NCBI RefSeq assembly: GCF_036014015.1
Contig: NZ_CP107905.1
Coordinates: 2,790,001 to 2,854,000 of the forward strand
Source: Streptomyces sp. NBC_00457
GTDB taxonomy: Bacteria > Actinomycetota > Actinomycetes > Streptomycetales > Streptomycetaceae
Direction of reading: 5' to 3'
Length of the DNA: 64,000 bases
Shown here: one piece after another, positions 61,702-64,000 of the stretch
How positions within the stretch are numbered: position 1 is the first letter of the stretch
Layout: every line of letters begins with the position of its first letter
Position numbers and translations under genes: made by a program
Notes under the pieces: model-generated
Seen by the model: the letters and a program-made list of their open reading frames with translations, nothing else
The model's database searches: none
What the model was told of the DNA's origin: nothing

Positions 61702-62721
61702 CTAGAGGTCTTCCTGCCAGGCGGCGAGTGCGAGGCCGGGCTCGTCCTTCTGGCGGGCGAGGCGCAGGACGCCGTCCGGGGTCATGCTGGCGGCCACGAC
61801 ACGTCCCTCGGCGTCCTCCGCCAGGGCGACCCGGGTGCCTGACGGAAGCTGCGGGCCGGACTCCGTCCACCACAGGCCCGCCGACTCCTGTTCGGTCGGG
61901 TAGGCGGCGAAGGCGACCCGGCCGGAGGCCGAGCGCTGCGCGAGCAGGGTGCAGTCGTGGCCGTCCAGGACGCAGCGGAAGGTGGCCACCGGGCCGGGGC
62001 CCACGGCGGCGATGAGCGCGACCGGGTCGCCGCCGCCCGGCCGCCACGCGTACAGCATGCCCTCGGGGTCCGCGAAGAACAGCGTCGTGTGCTCCTTCGA
62101 CGTCGGCAGCGCGCTCAGCGTGCCCGGCTCGATGCGGACGGGCAGGGGATCGGCCGCGACCGGGCGGGCGCCGGGTTCCTGCTGATGCCAGCTCAGGATC
62201 CCGTCGGGGTTGGTGCCGTACACCTCGACGAGGCCCGACTCCCCGGTGACGGCGACGAGTTCCTCGTGGACCCTGGAGCCCCTGAGGTTGTGCCAGGCGT
62301 TCCAGCCGCCGCGTTCCTTCTGGTTGATGGTGTGGACGCCCTTGCTGCGGTTGCGCACGAAGAGGTACGCCCGGCCCTCGGCGTCGACGGCGACGGCCGG
62401 GGTGCCGGTCCGGTCGCCGTTCTTCTGGGGATGGCCGATCGGGATCCAGTCCAGGGGCGCGAGCAGGGGCCGGAAGTGTGTGGAGTGCACCAGGCCCGAC
62501 TCGCCCGGCACCGTGGGCCGCCAGGCGACCAGATGGGCGTAGCCGTCGGCACCTTGGCCGACCGCGAACCCCGCGTGCACACTCTGCTCGCCGCCCACGC
62601 GGCGCGGGGCGTCCCAGGTGCCGCCGGGGACGCGTTCCGCCCGGCACAGGACGGCGTCGTCCGACAGCCAGTAGACGCCGAGGCGGCCGTCGCGGCCGCG
62701 GATGAGCCAGTCGCCGTTCAC
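61702..62721 (-). CDS. Beta-propeller-like cytoplasmic protein of unknown function
   Basis: 339 residues from GTG 62721, with a TAGAGT box (62728-62733, minus strand) 6 nt upstream. No signal or membrane segment. Repeated blades each have a G-x-(A/V)-Y or W-x-A motif near strand ends: GYAHLVAWRP, GRAYLFVRNRSKGVHTINQ, GLVEVYGTNPDGILSWHQQ, GMLYAWRPG, GRVAFAAYP and GVLRLARQ. This resembles PLL/tectonin-like sugar-binding propellers, but no ligand residues can be assigned. Confidence 0.7.
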   Translation of the reverse strand: MNGDWLIRGRDGRLGVYWLSDDAVLCRAERVPGGTWDAPRRVGGEQSVHAGFAVGQGADGYAHLVAWRPTVPGESGLVHSTHFRPLLAPLDWIPIGHPQKNGDRTGTPAVAVDAEGRAYLFVRNRSKGVHTINQKERGGWNAWHNLRGSRVHEELVAVTGESGLVEVYGTNPDGILSWHQQEPGARPVAADPLPVRIEPGTLSALPTSKEHTTLFFADPEGMLYAWRPGGGDPVALIAAVGPGPVATFRCVLDGHDCTLLAQRSASGRVAFAAYPTEQESAGLWWTESGPQLPSGTRVALAEDAEGRVVAASMTPDGVLRLARQKDEPGLALAAWQEDL

Positions 62722-62915
62722 CGCCTCACTCTAATCGGGGCGGACCACGCTCCGGGGATCGGCCCCCGCCTGGTCACAGCCGTGCGGGCCGACACTTCTC
62801 CTGCACGGCCGGACGGCCGCGCCCGCGTCTTCCGGCGCCGAAACCGGGCAGGCATTCCCCTACGTTGGACAGACGTGGCACTCGCGCACACCCGCGACAC
62901 AGAAAGTTGACGCAG

Positions 62916-63806
62916 ATGACCGACCAGCTGACCGTGAGCGTCCTGGGCACCGGGATCATGGGGGCCGCGATGGCCCGTAACCTCGCGAAGTCCGGCCTCG
63001 CCGTGCGGGCCTGGAACCGCACCCGCGCCAAGGCGGAACCCCTCGCCGCCGACGGTGCGTACATCGCCGACACGCCCGCCGACGCGGTCCGGGGCGCCGA
63101 TGTCGTACTGACCATGCTGTACGACGGTCCCGCCGCGCTGGACGTCATGGACGAGGCCGCGCCCGGCCTGCGTTCCGGCGCCGTCTGGGTGCAGTCCACC
63201 ACCGCCGGGCTCGACTCGATCGCCGATCTGGCGGCCTTCGCCCAGGCACACGACCTGGTGTTCTACGACGCGCCCGTGCTGGGCACCCGGCAGCCCGCCG
63301 AGGCCGGGCAGCTCACCGTGCTCGCCGCCGGGCCGGAGCGGGGGCGGAGGACCGTGACGCCGGTGTTCGACGCGGTCGGTGCGCGCACCGTGTGGACCGG
63401 GGAGGACGGGGCGGCGGGCACCGCGACGCGGCTGAAGCTGGTGGCCAACAGCTGGGTGATCGCCGCGACCAACGCCACCGGTGAGGTGCTGGCGCTGGCC
63501 AAGGCGCTCGAGGTGGATCCGCAGGGCTTCTTCGACCTCATCGCGGGTGGGCCGCTCGACATGGGGTATCTGCGGGCGAAGGCCGGGCTCGTACTGGAGA
63601 ACCGGCTGACGCCCCCTCAGTTCGCGGTGACGACCGCGGCGAAGGATGCGCGGCTGATCGTCGAGGCGGCTGCGCGGCGCGGGGTACGGCTGGATGGCGC
63701 GGCGGCCGGTGCGCAGCGGTTGGAGCGGGCGGTTGTGCAGGGGCATGGGGGCGAGGACATGGTGGCGGCGTATTTCGCCAGCTTTGACGAGAAGTCGGAG
63801 GACTGA
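62916..63806 (+). CDS. NAD(P)-dependent oxidoreductase, 3-hydroxyisobutyrate dehydrogenase family
   Basis: 296 residues from ATG 62916. Rossmann start VSVLGTGIMGAAMARNLAKSG with WNRT after strand 2, substrate loop DAPVLGTRQPAEAGQL, and the catalytic Lys in ATRLKLVANSW. Beta-hydroxyacid dehydrogenase or imine-reductase-like; the LGTRQPAEAG loop is typical of actinobacterial members of unknown substrate. Confidence 0.88.
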   Translation: MTDQLTVSVLGTGIMGAAMARNLAKSGLAVRAWNRTRAKAEPLAADGAYIADTPADAVRGADVVLTMLYDGPAALDVMDEAAPGLRSGAVWVQSTTAGLDSIADLAAFAQAHDLVFYDAPVLGTRQPAEAGQLTVLAAGPERGRRTVTPVFDAVGARTVWTGEDGAAGTATRLKLVANSWVIAATNATGEVLALAKALEVDPQGFFDLIAGGPLDMGYLRAKAGLVLENRLTPPQFAVTTAAKDARLIVEAAARRGVRLDGAAAGAQRLERAVVQGHGGEDMVAAYFASFDEKSED

Positions 63807-63849
63807 GCGCGGGGGTGAGTGCTGGGCGGGGGTGGGTCGCGCAGCCCGG

Positions 63850-64000
63850 CGCGAGGGCTGAGGCGGCGTGGGTCGCACAGCCGCCGCGCCGTCGTGGCCG
63901 GGGTGGGGTGGGCCGCGCAGCCCGGCGCTGACGGGGTGCCGCCTGCGCCCACCCGTGCCGCCCCAGGCGGCACGCATGCCCGCAGCTGGGCGGGACGGGG
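63850..64000 (-). repeat. Long dispersed repeat family C, inverted copy
   Basis: The reverse complement of this stretch matches 43622-43760 almost base for base, including the palindromic GTGCCGCCTGGGGCGGCAC. It runs to the window edge and may continue. The 63807-63849 part between it and the previous stop holds a second, weaker copy of the GGGTCGCGCAGCCCGGCGC portion. Confidence 0.85.

Overview
The window is chromosomal DNA of a Streptomyces or very close relative. Evidence: very high GC with G/C at almost every third codon position, many GTG starts, 4-nt GTGA/ATGA gene overlaps, many apparently leaderless starts (a TANNNT box 6-8 nt before the start codon), a conservon, and a core set (hemE, coproporphyrin-type haem oxidase and HemQ, fadA-fadB, murC, DUF3000, DUF574) that from memory occurs together in model Streptomyces chromosomes. 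I see no tRNA, rRNA, CRISPR array, transposase or phage gene.

Layout. 0-1.5 kb: end of an oligopeptide-type ABC ATPase and a ROK sugar kinase. 1.6-9.4 kb: an OpuC-type compatible-solute importer whose binding lipoprotein is separated from its two permeases and CBS-domain ATPase by a four-gene conservon (cvnABCD). 9.5-12.3 kb: an extracytoplasmic flavin electron-transfer operon (ferric-reductase-like membrane protein, tandem FMN-binding lipid-free exported protein, ApbE flavin transferase) next to a two-component system (12.4-14.6 kb). 14.6-25.8 kb: a surface-sugar/redox block (epimerase, GT2, DUF2064, methyltransferase, membrane molybdenum oxidoreductase, GT-C-like protein, LPG-synthase-type membrane protein) with a second two-component system and a frameshifted repeat-protein pseudogene. 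25.9-30.4 kb: msrB, murC, a Usp-like protein, a RibD-type reductase, zapE. 30.6-33.2 kb: exported peptide, carbonic anhydrase and SulP transporter. 33.3-41.7 kb: stomatin-like protein, PhoX, polysaccharide deacetylase lipoprotein, a small zinc-ribbon protein, an ABC exporter pair, PTH2-like protein, desaturase, DUF574 methyltransferase. 41.9-45.6 kb: a DUF692 (MNIO) enzyme, DUF4142 protein and TIGR04222-type membrane protein, separated by a repeat-filled gap. 45.7-54.8 kb: secreted tripeptidyl peptidase, hemQ, hemY/hemG, DUF4349 lipoprotein, a flavoprotein disulfide reductase interrupted in frame by a palindromic element, rhomboid protease, hemE. 55-64 kb: DUF3000, an atypical LuxR-type regulator, RNase D, fadA-fadB, a beta-propeller-like protein, a HIBADH-type dehydrogenase, and a repeat at the right edge.

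The most interesting items are the in-frame palindromic insertion at 51.33-51.45 kb, the MNIO locus with its tandem-repeat spacer, the flavinylated electron-transfer operon with a recently duplicated FMN domain, and three dispersed non-coding repeat families that sit at gene ends.
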